Below the pieces are notes generated by a model. The model worked only from the letters and a program-made list of their open reading frames with translations. It had not been told where the DNA came from and made no database searches. Position numbers and translations under genes: made by a program. Positions 9,228 through 17,293 of a stretch of 64,000 nt of DNA are shown here, in pieces. This stretch comes from Pseudodonghicola sp048268305. Its GTDB lineage: Bacteria > Pseudomonadota > Alphaproteobacteria > Rhodobacterales > Rhodobacteraceae. The number at the start of each line of letters is the position of its first letter. Positions within the stretch are counted from its first letter, which is position 1. Location: positions 1 to 64,000 of the forward strand of contig NZ_JBLWVT010000010.1 in the NCBI RefSeq assembly GCF_048268305.1. The letters run 5' to 3'.

Positions 9228-10787
9228 TCAGGCGCCCTCCCCCTCCGCCGGTTTTGCCGCCGCGCCTGCCGCCGGCGTCAGATCGGCCAGGCAGAGGTCG
9301 ATCAGCTCGTTCAGCGCCTTGCGGGCATCATCGGACAAGGCGCCGCTGTCGTCGATCGAGGCGGCGGCGCGTGGCCGCTCCTTCGGCAACCGCTCGGCGA
9401 TGAGGGCGCGCAGCTTCGGCATGTCGCCAAGCGACACCGCATCCAGCTTGCCCTCGGACACCGCCAGCAGCAGGGTCACCTGCAACGACAGCGGCAGCGG
9501 CGCATATTCGTTCTGCCCCAGGATCGCCCGCAGCCGGCGGCCGTGGTCGATCTTCTTCTGGGTGCGCGCATCCACCATGGCGCCGAAACGGGTGAAGACC
9601 TCAAGTTCCAGGAACTGCGCGTAGTCGAGCTTGAGCGAATCCGCCAGGGACTTGATCGCCTTGGCCTGGGTGGCGCCGCCCACCCGCGACACGCTCATCC
9701 CGACGTTGACCGCCGGCTTCTGCCCCTCATAGAACAGCTTCGGTTCCAGATAGATCTGCCCGTCGGTGATCGAGATCAGGTTGGTCGGGATATAGGCGGT
9801 CAGGTTGCCCGCCAGGGTCTCGGCCACCGGCAGCGCGGTCAGCGATCCGCCACCGTTCTCCTTCGACAGCTTGGCGGCGCGTTCCAACAGCCGCGCGTGC
9901 AGATAGAAGACATCGCCCGGATAGGCCTCGCGCCCCGGCGGCTTGTGCAGCAGCAGCGACAGTTGCCGGTAAACCTCAGCGTGCTTGCTGAGATCGTCGA
10001 GGATCAGCAGCGCGTGTTGCCCCTTGTCGCGGAAATATTCCGCGATGGTGCAGGCGGCATAGGGGGTGATCCACTGGGCGCCGGGCGCCGCGTCAGCGGT
10101 GCCGACGACAAAGACGCAGCGGTCGATATTGCCATGATCGCGCACCGCCTCGATCACCCGGTTGACGGTCGAGGCCTTCTGCCCGATGGCGGCATAGACG
10201 CAGACCACATCGCCCTTGCTCTGGTTGATGATGGTGTCGATCGCCACCGTGGTCTTGCCGGTCTTGCGGTCGCCGACAATGAGCTGCCGCTGGCCGCGCC
10301 CGAGCGGGATCATCGCGTCGATCACGGTGATGCCGGTCAGCAGCGGCTCGGTCACCAGATCGCGGTCGACGATGCCGGGTGCCGGCCGTTCGATCGGATC
10401 GAAGCGTTCGGCCTTGATCTCGGGTCCACCATCCATCGGCGCGCCGATCCCCGAGACCACCCGCCCCAACAGTGCCTCGCCCACCGGAACGCGGGCGACA
10501 GTGCCGGTGCCGGTCACTGTGCTGCCGGCGGAAATGCCCGTTCCCTGCGACAGCAGCACGCAACCATGGGTGGTCTCGCTGACGCTCAACGCCACCCCCA
10601 TGGTGCCATCCGCGAAGCGAACGAGTTCATCGAGCCGGGTATGCGGCAGGCCCGAGATGGTGGCGACCCCGTCGCCCACCACCTCGACCCGGCCGGTCCG
10701 CTCAAGATCAGGGGTCACGTCGGCCGCGTCGACACGGGTCCGGGCCGCGTTCAGCCAGTCCTGCGCCGCGTCCTTCATCGTTGCCAT
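9228..10787 (-). CDS. atpA: N-ATPase subunit alpha
   Basis: Non-catalytic nucleotide-binding subunit of F1, 519 residues. Walker A is GDRKTGKT at 172-179, preceded by the conserved PLGRGQRQLIV stretch. The ATG at 10787 is chosen because it follows the b-subunit stop by 5 nt. The reading frame continues open to 10955 but overlaps b with unrelated low-complexity sequence. The N-terminus (KDAAQDWLNAARTRV) differs from housekeeping alpha subunits, as expected for N-type enzymes, where b and alpha are adjacent and no delta gene is present. Confidence 0.93.
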   Translation of the reverse strand: MATMKDAAQDWLNAARTRVDAADVTPDLERTGRVEVVGDGVATISGLPHTRLDELVRFADGTMGVALSVSETTHGCVLLSQGTGISAGSTVTGTGTVARVPVGEALLGRVVSGIGAPMDGGPEIKAERFDPIERPAPGIVDRDLVTEPLLTGITVIDAMIPLGRGQRQLIVGDRKTGKTTVAIDTIINQSKGDVVCVYAAIGQKASTVNRVIEAVRDHGNIDRCVFVVGTADAAPGAQWITPYAACTIAEYFRDKGQHALLILDDLSKHAEVYRQLSLLLHKPPGREAYPGDVFYLHARLLERAAKLSKENGGGSLTALPVAETLAGNLTAYIPTNLISITDGQIYLEPKLFYEGQKPAVNVGMSVSRVGGATQAKAIKSLADSLKLDYAQFLELEVFTRFGAMVDARTQKKIDHGRRLRAILGQNEYAPLPLSLQVTLLLAVSEGKLDAVSLGDMPKLRALIAERLPKERPRAAASIDDSGALSDDARKALNELIDLCLADLTPAAGAAAKPAEGEGA

Positions 10788-10792
10788 GGGCT

Positions 10793-11533
10793 CTACCCTT
10801 TCAAATCCTTGACCGCCTGTTGCAGCCGCGCCGCGACCGAAAAACTGAGCACCGCATGAGGAAAGCGCAGCTCGGCCCCGGCGATCAGCGCCGGATCGGT
10901 CGCAAAACCGATGCCGACCTCGGCGCCGAAGCGCTGCTGCAAGACCTCCCGCCATTGCTGGCGCAGGCCCTCTGGCAGATCGCCGGCGCTGGCGACGGTG
11001 ATCGCCGCGCCCTCGGCCGCCAGATCGGACGTCAGATCATGCAGGTCAGCGCCCGCAAGCGCCTTCAGATGCGCCTGCGCCTGCGCCAGGGCCGCCTCTG
11101 GCGCCACGATATCCGGGGCGCCCAGGGCCTTCTGCACCAGCCCTGCAGCCAATCCTCCGATCTCGGCGCGCAGATCATCCACCGTCTGCGCCCGCTCGAC
11201 CTCGATCTCGGTGCGGGTGCGGGTCAGCAGCGTTTCCGCCTCCTCATGCGCCGCCTTCAGCAGCGCATCCCGTTCGGCCGACATCTGCTTGTGCAGATCG
11301 GCCTCTTCCTGGCGCTGCTTGTCAGCGATGGTCGCGATCCGCGCCTCGTAATCGGCCTGGATCGCCTTGGCGGCGTCCTCCTTGGCCTGGGCCGCCTCGG
11401 CCGCCTTGCGGTCGGCCTCTTCCCGCTCCTCGATGACACGGCGGATCGGGCGGAACAGCAAGCGGCTGAGCAGCCAGACGACGACCAGGAAGTTGATCAC
11501 CTGAAACGCGAGTGTCCACCAATCGATATGCAT
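10793..11533 (-). CDS. atpF: N-ATPase subunit b, extended type
   Basis: Peripheral-stalk subunit of 246 residues. One N-terminal membrane helix (LAFQVINFLVVVWLLSRLLF) is followed by a long charged Ala/Glu/Arg-rich coiled coil to about 140 and then a C-terminal globular part. The length exceeds a normal b subunit (about 160). No separate delta gene is present in the operon, and the C-terminal part probably serves that function, as in other N-type b subunits. It lies between the c and alpha genes. Confidence 0.88.
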   Translation of the reverse strand: MHIDWWTLAFQVINFLVVVWLLSRLLFRPIRRVIEEREEADRKAAEAAQAKEDAAKAIQADYEARIATIADKQRQEEADLHKQMSAERDALLKAAHEEAETLLTRTRTEIEVERAQTVDDLRAEIGGLAAGLVQKALGAPDIVAPEAALAQAQAHLKALAGADLHDLTSDLAAEGAAITVASAGDLPEGLRQQWREVLQQRFGAEVGIGFATDPALIAGAELRFPHAVLSFSVAARLQQAVKDLKG

Positions 11534-11537
11534 TGCG

Positions 11538-11786
11538 TCAGTGCACGAAAGGGTTGGCGTAAAGCAGCAGAAGCGCGATCACCAGACAGTAGATCGCCAT
11601 GGTCTCGATCATCGCGAGCCCGACGAAAAGCGTCCGCGACACCGTGCCCGAGGCCTCGGGCTGGCGCGCGATGGCATCCATCGCCGCGGCCACCGCCCGG
11701 CCTTCGCCCAGCGCCGGGCCGATGGCACCGATCCCCACGGCCAGCGCCGCCCCCAGAACACTTACGACTTCTACGATATGATCCAT
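11538..11786 (-). CDS. atpE: N-ATPase subunit c (rotor ring)
   Basis: An 82-residue hairpin proteolipid that forms the ion-translocating ring. The RQPE polar loop is at 41-44. The ion-binding carboxylate is E61 in helix 2, followed by T62 and M63. Helix 1 has a second carboxylate, E28, in GPALGEG, at the position where the sodium-type Ilyobacter ring carries Gln. The combination E28/E61/T62/M63 retains the acidic pair typical of N-type rings but lacks the Ser-Thr pair that helps bind Na+, so ion choice is open. Confidence 0.93.
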   Translation of the reverse strand: MDHIVEVVSVLGAALAVGIGAIGPALGEGRAVAAAMDAIARQPEASGTVSRTLFVGLAMIETMAIYCLVIALLLLYANPFVH

Positions 11787-11810
11787 GTCGTTCCCTCTCT
11801 CACGCCTCGC

Positions 11811-12479
11811 TCATGCCTCCGCGGCCCCGACCGCGGCGGCGATATAGACGCTTGCCAGAATGGTGAAAATGTAAGCCTGGATCAGTCCGATCAGCACCCC
11901 GAGCAGCAGGAAGGGGATCGGCAACAGCAGGCCGGCGAGCAGCAGCAGAATGGCGATGATGAACTCATGGCTCATCATGTTGCCGAACAGGCGGACCATC
12001 AGCGAGAAGATCCGCGTGATCTCGGACAACAGGTTCAGCGGCAGCAGAAACGGCGTCGGCTGCACGTAGTGGCGCAGATAGGGGCCGATGCCGCGCACGC
12101 TGATCCCGTAATAATGCACCGAGAAGAAGACGATCAGACCCAAGGCCGCCGGGGTCTCGATATGGCTGGTCGGCGATTTCACCCCCGGCAGGATCGCCGA
12201 GAGATTGGCGATCCCCAGAAACAGGAAGAGCGAGCCCAAGAGCGGCACATAGCGCCAGGGATCGCGGTCGAGCACCTCGCGCAACTGGCTGACGATGGCC
12301 ATCACCACGATTTCCAGCGCCGCCTGAACCGGCCCGGCATCGCGCGCAGGCTTGCGCAAGGCGATACGCAGGAAAATCACCATCGCCGCCATGATCGCCC
12401 AGGTGGTCACCACCTGCCGGGCGATCGGGATCGGGCCGATGTGGAACAGAACCTCGATCGAAAGCGGGCTTGTTTCCAT
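11811..12479 (-). CDS. atpB: N-ATPase subunit a
   Basis: Stator channel subunit of 222 residues, mostly membrane helices. The essential arginine is R163 in LMVRLFGNM, facing the rotor carboxylate. The ATG at 12479 overlaps the AtpR stop as TGATG; a GTG three bases upstream is the alternative start. It is shorter than housekeeping a subunits, which is common in N-type enzymes. Confidence 0.93.
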   Translation of the reverse strand: METSPLSIEVLFHIGPIPIARQVVTTWAIMAAMVIFLRIALRKPARDAGPVQAALEIVVMAIVSQLREVLDRDPWRYVPLLGSLFLFLGIANLSAILPGVKSPTSHIETPAALGLIVFFSVHYYGISVRGIGPYLRHYVQPTPFLLPLNLLSEITRIFSLMVRLFGNMMSHEFIIAILLLLAGLLLPIPFLLLGVLIGLIQAYIFTILASVYIAAAVGAAEA

Positions 12480-12754
12480 CACTCGGCCCCCTTCACCCGC
12501 CAGATCGCCGCGGTGCGGACGATGACGAAGCCCGCCAGCGCCAGCAGCAGCGGCCCGGTGCCCTGCAGCGCGGCCGCCGTCAGCACCGCCACCGCCACCG
12601 CCAGGCGCAGCACGATGAACAGAACCGCGCGCCGCCGTCCTTCCGTCTGCCCGAAGGCCGCAACGCTGCGCCCCAGCAGCCAGAAATAGAACAGCCCCAG
12701 CGCGCCCCCAGCGGCAAGCCAGATCACGATCTGCGGCAGGTCAGCCAGGGTCAT
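12479..12754 (-). CDS. atpR: N-ATPase accessory membrane subunit AtpR
   Basis: A 91-residue protein with three predicted membrane helices (about 8-28, 43-64, 67-86). It is found only in N-type operons. Arginines within or at the edges of helices (R50, R80) fit the family, which is proposed to contact the c-ring carboxylates during assembly. The ATG at 12754 is chosen because it overlaps the preceding stop as ATGA; an in-frame start at 12775 would lie within the upstream gene. Confidence 0.85.
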   Translation of the reverse strand: MTLADLPQIVIWLAAGGALGLFYFWLLGRSVAAFGQTEGRRRAVLFIVLRLAVAVAVLTAAALQGTGPLLLALAGFVIVRTAAIWRVKGAE

Positions 12755-13098
12755 TCCTGATTCATCCTCTTCCAAGCCAGATAAAAGCCCAGGCAGGCGC
12801 CCAGAAAGGTCAGCGCCCCGGTGATGGTGATGCCGCTGCCCAGCTTGTCGTCAAGCCAGCGCCCGGCGAATACCCCGATCAGGGTGGGGATCACGATCAG
12901 CCAGCCCAGCGCGCCGAACATCGACATGTTCTTCCAGATCGGCCGTTCGCCCTCGCGCGCCCAGCGGGCGCGGCGCTCCTGCCGCAGCTCCACCGCCCGG
13001 GTGACATCCTGGTGATCCTCGCGCCGGGGATCGGCGCCCTGCTCCGAAGTCTGATCAGAGCGCTTGTTGTCGGTCTTGTCGGGCCGCGAGCTGGTCAT
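12751..13098 (-). CDS. atpQ: N-ATPase accessory membrane subunit AtpQ (AtpI/AtpZ-like)
   Basis: A 115-residue protein with a very hydrophilic, charged N-terminal half (1-55) and two membrane helices (about 59-80 and 87-109). This is the AtpI/AtpZ-like accessory protein of N-ATPase operons, likely involved in rotor assembly or Mg2+ handling; that role is inferred from the family. It overlaps epsilon upstream and AtpR downstream by ATGA junctions, so the operon is tightly coupled. Confidence 0.85.
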   Translation of the reverse strand: MTSSRPDKTDNKRSDQTSEQGADPRREDHQDVTRAVELRQERRARWAREGERPIWKNMSMFGALGWLIVIPTLIGVFAGRWLDDKLGSGITITGALTFLGACLGFYLAWKRMNQE

Positions 13099-13559
13099 TG
13101 CGCCGCCTCCCCTGCCCCGCCACGGGTGCCGATGTCGAGCCGCGGCAGCGGCGTGTCGATGCCGCGCTGCGCCTGCAACACCCGTTCGATCTGCCGGATC
13201 GCGGCCAGATGCAGCCGGGTGTCGGCGGTCCAGGTCTCGTCCTCGGTCTCCTCGGATTGCTCGAGCTGCTGCAGCGCCACCTCGCCCAGAGTGGCGAGAT
13301 CGTGGTCGCTGGTCGCGCCGCGCGCGGCGATCTCGGTCAGCTTGCCATCGCGCACCGTCAGCACGCCGCCGCGCACCACCACGAAGCCCTCGGCCCCGGC
13401 GCTGTCATGCCAGCTGACGACCGAGGCCGGCAGCACCGTGACGAAATCGGCATGCCCCGGCAGGATGCCGAAGGCGCCGGTGGCATCCTCGGCCCGGATG
13501 CGGGCCACATCCTCGACCGTCACCACGACCGAAGTGGGGGTGCTCACGACCAGTTTCAC
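13095..13559 (-). CDS. atpC: N-ATPase subunit epsilon
   Basis: F1 central-stalk subunit of 154 residues. The N-terminal beta-sandwich includes the family hallmark GAFGILPGHADFVTVL, and a helical C-terminal tail follows. The start is the GTG at 13559, forming a GTGA overlap with the beta stop. The longer open frame upstream is an out-of-frame read through beta. It is second in the operon, as in other N-type clusters. Confidence 0.9.
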   Translation of the reverse strand: MKLVVSTPTSVVVTVEDVARIRAEDATGAFGILPGHADFVTVLPASVVSWHDSAGAEGFVVVRGGVLTVRDGKLTEIAARGATSDHDLATLGEVALQQLEQSEETEDETWTADTRLHLAAIRQIERVLQAQRGIDTPLPRLDIGTRGGAGEAAQ

Positions 13560-15100
13560 GCGCCCCCCCCGGTTTTGGCAGGGGCCGCATCCGGTTCGGT
13601 CGCCTGCGCCGATGGCGCCGCCGCAGCCTTGGCGGCCTCTTCCTTGGCGCGGGCGTCGCCGATCGTCCCGATCATATAGAGCGAATCCTCGGCCCAATCG
13701 TCGGCCGCGCCGTTCAGGATCGCCTCGCAGCTGGCCAGGGTGTCTTCCAACGTGACCGAAGCGCCCGCGCGGCCGGTGAATTGCGCCGTCACCCCGAAGG
13801 GTTGGGTCAGGAAGCGGATCAGCCGCCGCGCCCGGCTCACCGCCTGACGGTCATTGGCGCTCAGCTCCTCGACGCCGAGGAGCGAGATGATTTCCTGCAG
13901 TTCGCGATATTGCTCGATCAGCCGGCGCACCTCTTCGGCGGTATCATAGTGGCGCTGACCGACGATCGCCGGATCCAGCAGGGTCGAGCTGGAGGCCAGC
14001 GGATCGACCGCCGGATAGAGCCCCTCGCTCGCCATGTCGCGGCTCAGCACGATGGCGCTGTCGAGATGGGTGAAGGTGGCGGCCACCGCCGGATCGGTGA
14101 AATCGTCGGCCGGCACATAGACCGCCTGGATCGAGGTGACGGCGGCAGACCGGACCGAGGCGATCCGCTCCTGCAGCTCGGCGATCTCGGTCGCCAGTGT
14201 CGGCTGATAGCCCACGCGCGACGGCAAGCGGCCCAGCAGCCCTGACACCTCGGACCCCGCCTGGACAAAGCGGAAGACGTTGTCGATCAGGAACAGCACG
14301 TCCTGCCCCATCTCGTCGCGGAAATGCTCGGCGACGCTGAGCGCGCTCAGCGCCACCCGCCAACGGGCCCCGGGCGGTTCGTTCATCTGGCCAAAGACCA
14401 GGATGGTGCGGTCGATCACCCCGGAATGCTTAAGATCCTGCCAAAGCTCATGCCCCTCGCGCGACCGCTCGCCGACACCGGCGAAGACCGAGATGCCCTT
14501 GTAGCGGTCGGCCACCGAGCGGATCAGCTCCATGATCAGGACGGTCTTGCCGACGCCGGCACCGCCGAACATCGCCGCCTTGCCACCGCGCGACAATGGC
14601 GCCAGCAGGTCGATCACCTTGATGCCGGAGAGGAACAGCTCGCTCCCCGCGGTCTGGTCGGTCAGCTTCGGCGCGGCGCGGTGGATCGGGCGGCGTGGCG
14701 TGTCGGGCGGCAGATCGCCCAGCCGGTCGATCGGTTCGCCCACCACGTTCAACAGCCGCCCCATCACCGTATTGCCGACCGGCACCTGGATCGGCATGCC
14801 GGTGTTCTCGGCCTCGGTGCCGCAGGCGAGACCGGCGGTTTCCTGAATCGCCACGCAGCGCACGGTTTCCACGTCAACGTGCTGCTGCACCTCCAGCGTG
14901 AGGGTATAATCGCCATCCCAGAGGATATTCAGCGCGGTGTTGATCTCGGGCAGCGCGCCTTTCGGAAAGCGGACATCGACCACCGCGCCGGAAATCTTGA
15001 TGATCCGCCCCCTCGCAAGCGGCCCGCGCGCGGGTGCGGTCGCGGGGGCGGCAGGGTCAGGTACGGAGGCCTCGGGAACCATCTTCGCCGCCTCGGTCAT
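13556..15100 (-). CDS. atpD: N-ATPase subunit beta, catalytic
   Basis: Catalytic ATP-hydrolysing/synthesising subunit of F1, 514 residues. Walker A is GGAGVGKT at 179-186. The start at 15100 (MTEAAKM) has GGAG about 10 nt upstream. Sequence further upstream in the same frame lacks homology, so a 642-residue version is rejected. The N-terminal 25 residues are an Ala/Pro-rich extension before the conserved beta barrel. It heads the nine-gene operon; the promoter should lie in 15101-15407. Confidence 0.94.
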   Translation of the reverse strand: MTEAAKMVPEASVPDPAAPATAPARGPLARGRIIKISGAVVDVRFPKGALPEINTALNILWDGDYTLTLEVQQHVDVETVRCVAIQETAGLACGTEAENTGMPIQVPVGNTVMGRLLNVVGEPIDRLGDLPPDTPRRPIHRAAPKLTDQTAGSELFLSGIKVIDLLAPLSRGGKAAMFGGAGVGKTVLIMELIRSVADRYKGISVFAGVGERSREGHELWQDLKHSGVIDRTILVFGQMNEPPGARWRVALSALSVAEHFRDEMGQDVLFLIDNVFRFVQAGSEVSGLLGRLPSRVGYQPTLATEIAELQERIASVRSAAVTSIQAVYVPADDFTDPAVAATFTHLDSAIVLSRDMASEGLYPAVDPLASSSTLLDPAIVGQRHYDTAEEVRRLIEQYRELQEIISLLGVEELSANDRQAVSRARRLIRFLTQPFGVTAQFTGRAGASVTLEDTLASCEAILNGAADDWAEDSLYMIGTIGDARAKEEAAKAAAAPSAQATEPDAAPAKTGGGA

Positions 15101-15407
15101 CACGCGTCTCCAACCTGTTCGCAAGCCGGAGGCGAATCGCCCCCGAAATCCGCCAAGGAGGTCACCGGCAAAAGCGTCATTCGTCGTGCCAAAGCCCTTT
15201 TCCCTTCGATCGTCTCGCGCCCCCAGCCCGATCCGGGGCCGGCGCGTCGTCTCGCTCCCTGCGACTATTGCCGATAACACCCCATCTGACCATGGGGTTA
15301 CACCCTGATTTCTCTCAAAGATTATTAAGCTTTCGTGAGGGGCTGGCATTTTGAGCGGAAACGTCGCATGGTCGAAACAAAATAGCACGCTATGGAAGGG
15401 GCGCGAC
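15101..15407. promoter_or_regulatory. Divergent promoter region, N-ATPase operon / exporter operon
   Basis: A 307-bp gene-free spacer between the leftward beta gene and the rightward adaptor gene. A perfect inverted repeat ACCCCAT (15279-15285) / ATGGGGT (15292-15298) with a 6-bp spacer lies near the middle, and the sequence just right of it (about 15300-15385) is AT-richer. Both operons must start here, so this is the likely control point. No -35/-10 pair stood out clearly enough to place. Confidence 0.45.
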
Positions 15408-16361
15408 ATGTCAGGCCTGCTCTGCTCTGTGCCGCTGGTTGCCACCCTGTTCGGCGCCTGTGCCGCCCCGGCGCCTTTCGCCACCGGCTATGTCGAGGGC
15501 GAATATCTTCTGATCGCCCCCGTCGCCACGGCGCAGATCGAGGCCTTGCCGGTCAAACGCGGCGACCGGATCGCCGCCGGCGAGCTGCTGGTCGAGATGG
15601 AGAAGCGCGACGCGGCGATTGCCCTGGCCCAGGCCGAGGCGACGCTGGCGCAGGCGGAAAGCAAGCTTGCCGATCTGAAACTGCCCAAGCGGGACGAGGA
15701 AATCCGGGTGATCGAGGCCGAATTGGCCTCGGCCCGCGCCCAGGCCGTCGAGGCGGCGCGCGAGGCGGAGCGGCAGAAGAACCTCTATCTGCGCAACACC
15801 GCGCCAAAGTCCCAGGCGGATGAGGCCGAGACCGCGCTGGATGTCGCCCGTGCCAAGGTGTCCGAGGCAGAAGCGAGCCTGGCGGTGGCGCATCTGCCGT
15901 CACGCCCCGATGTCATCGCCGCCGCCGAGGCCGCGGTGACCGAGGCCCGCGCCGCCCGCGAGGCCGCCGCCTGGCAGCTCGACAAACGCAGGCTCACCGC
16001 GCCTGCGACCGGCGAGGTCACCGAAATCCTCCGCCGCAAGGGCGAGATCGCCGGCCCCTCGGCCCCGGTGCTGTCCTTCCTGCCGGACGGCGGTGTGCTG
16101 CTGCGCGTCTATGTGCCGGAATCCGATATCTCCTCGATCCACGTGGGCAGCCGCCTGTCGGTCAATTGCGATGGCTGCGAGCCCGGCATGGTGGCGCGGG
16201 TCTCCTATGTCTCGGATTCGCCCGAATTCACCCCGCCGGTGATCTACTCGCTCGAGAACCGGCAGAAGCTGGTCTATCTGGTCGAGGCCCGGCCAGAGAC
16301 CGGCACGCCGTCGATCCAGCCCGGCCAGATCGTCGACGTCGCGCTGGAGCCCAAGCCGTGA
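15408..16361 (+). CDS. Periplasmic adaptor (HlyD/YbhG-like), predicted lipoprotein
   Basis: Membrane-fusion adaptor of an ABC exporter, 317 residues. The ATG at 15408 has AAGGGG about 6 nt upstream and opens a lipoprotein signal peptide ending in the lipobox LFGAC. A biotinyl-lipoyl half-motif, a long coiled-coil hairpin (about 65-190, Ala/Glu-rich heptads) and a beta-barrel (VLLRVYVPESDIS) follow. The stop overlaps the ATPase start by GTGA. It likely links the inner-membrane ABC pump to an outer-membrane channel encoded elsewhere. Confidence 0.85.
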   Translation: MSGLLCSVPLVATLFGACAAPAPFATGYVEGEYLLIAPVATAQIEALPVKRGDRIAAGELLVEMEKRDAAIALAQAEATLAQAESKLADLKLPKRDEEIRVIEAELASARAQAVEAAREAERQKNLYLRNTAPKSQADEAETALDVARAKVSEAEASLAVAHLPSRPDVIAAAEAAVTEARAAREAAAWQLDKRRLTAPATGEVTEILRRKGEIAGPSAPVLSFLPDGGVLLRVYVPESDISSIHVGSRLSVNCDGCEPGMVARVSYVSDSPEFTPPVIYSLENRQKLVYLVEARPETGTPSIQPGQIVDVALEPKP

Positions 16362-17293
16362 CAGAGCCGGCGATCGACGTCCATGACATCGTCAAGCGCT
16401 TCGGCGACCGGGTGGCGGTGAACCATGTCACCATGCGGGTCGAGACTGGCGAGATCGCCGGCTTCCTCGGCCCCAACGGATCAGGCAAGACCACCACCAT
16501 GCGGGTGATCTGCGGCCTGCTGACGCCGGAGGAAGGCACCGGGACCGTGCTGGGCCACGACCTGAAGGACGCCGCCCGCATCAAGCGCGAGATCGGCTAT
16601 ATGACCCAGCGGTTTTCGCTCTACGAGGATCTGACGATCGAAGAGAACCTGCAGTTCGTCGCCGGTCTTTATGAGCTGAAGCCGATCAGGGATCATGTCC
16701 GCGACACGCTGGCCTCGCTGGGGTTGACGGCGCGGCGGCAGCAGTTGGCCGGCATGCTCTCGGGGGGCTGGAAGCAGCGGCTGGCACTGGCCGCCTGCGT
16801 GATGCACCGGCCCCGCCTGCTGTTGCTGGACGAGCCCACCGCCGGGGTCGACCCCAAGGCCCGGCGCGAATTCTGGGAGGAGATCCACCGGCTCGCCGCC
16901 GAAGGTCTGACAGTGCTGGTCTCGACCCACTACATGGACGAGGCCGAGCGCTGCCATCGGATCAACTATATCTCCTATGGCAATCTGGTGGTCTCCGGCA
17001 CGGTGGAAGAGGTGATCGCGAAATCCGGGCTGACCACCTGGGCGATCGGCGGCGGCGATATCGGCCTGGCGGAACGGATGCTGCGGCAAGACCCCGCTGT
17101 CGATCAGGTCGCGGCCTTCGGGCTCAAGCTGCATGTGGTCGGCCGCGACCGGGACAAGCTGGAACAGGCGGTGCGCGCTGCCGCCACCGCCGGCGGATGC
17201 CATGCAGCCCCGGCCGAGACCAGCCTTGAGGATGCCTTCATCCGTTTCATCGGCCAGGACAATTCCGTCCCCGCCGAGGGGACGCGCGCATGA
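16358..17293 (+). CDS. ABC exporter ATPase (YbhF/CcmA-type)
   Basis: An ATP-binding subunit of an ABC-2 exporter, 311 residues, with one nucleotide-binding domain. Walker A is in GPNGSGKTTTM, the signature is LSGGWKQRL, Walker B is LLLLDEPTAGVDP, and the switch His is in STHYMDEAERC. A C-terminal domain follows the ATPase core, as in DrrA/YbhF proteins. It starts at a GTG overlapping the adaptor stop and overlaps the permease start by 4 nt. Confidence 0.9.
   Translation: MTEPAIDVHDIVKRFGDRVAVNHVTMRVETGEIAGFLGPNGSGKTTTMRVICGLLTPEEGTGTVLGHDLKDAARIKREIGYMTQRFSLYEDLTIEENLQFVAGLYELKPIRDHVRDTLASLGLTARRQQLAGMLSGGWKQRLALAACVMHRPRLLLLDEPTAGVDPKARREFWEEIHRLAAEGLTVLVSTHYMDEAERCHRINYISYGNLVVSGTVEEVIAKSGLTTWAIGGGDIGLAERMLRQDPAVDQVAAFGLKLHVVGRDRDKLEQAVRAAATAGGCHAAPAETSLEDAFIRFIGQDNSVPAEGTRA

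Noticed and set aside
8496..10859. A 787-codon rightward open frame opposite the gamma and alpha genes
   Set aside because: No domain, biased composition, and it covers two conserved ATPase genes on the other strand.
15101..15484. N-terminal extension of the beta subunit to 642 residues
   Set aside because: The extra 128 residues have no similarity and overlap the exporter promoter region. The ATG at 15100 has a ribosome site and fits family length.
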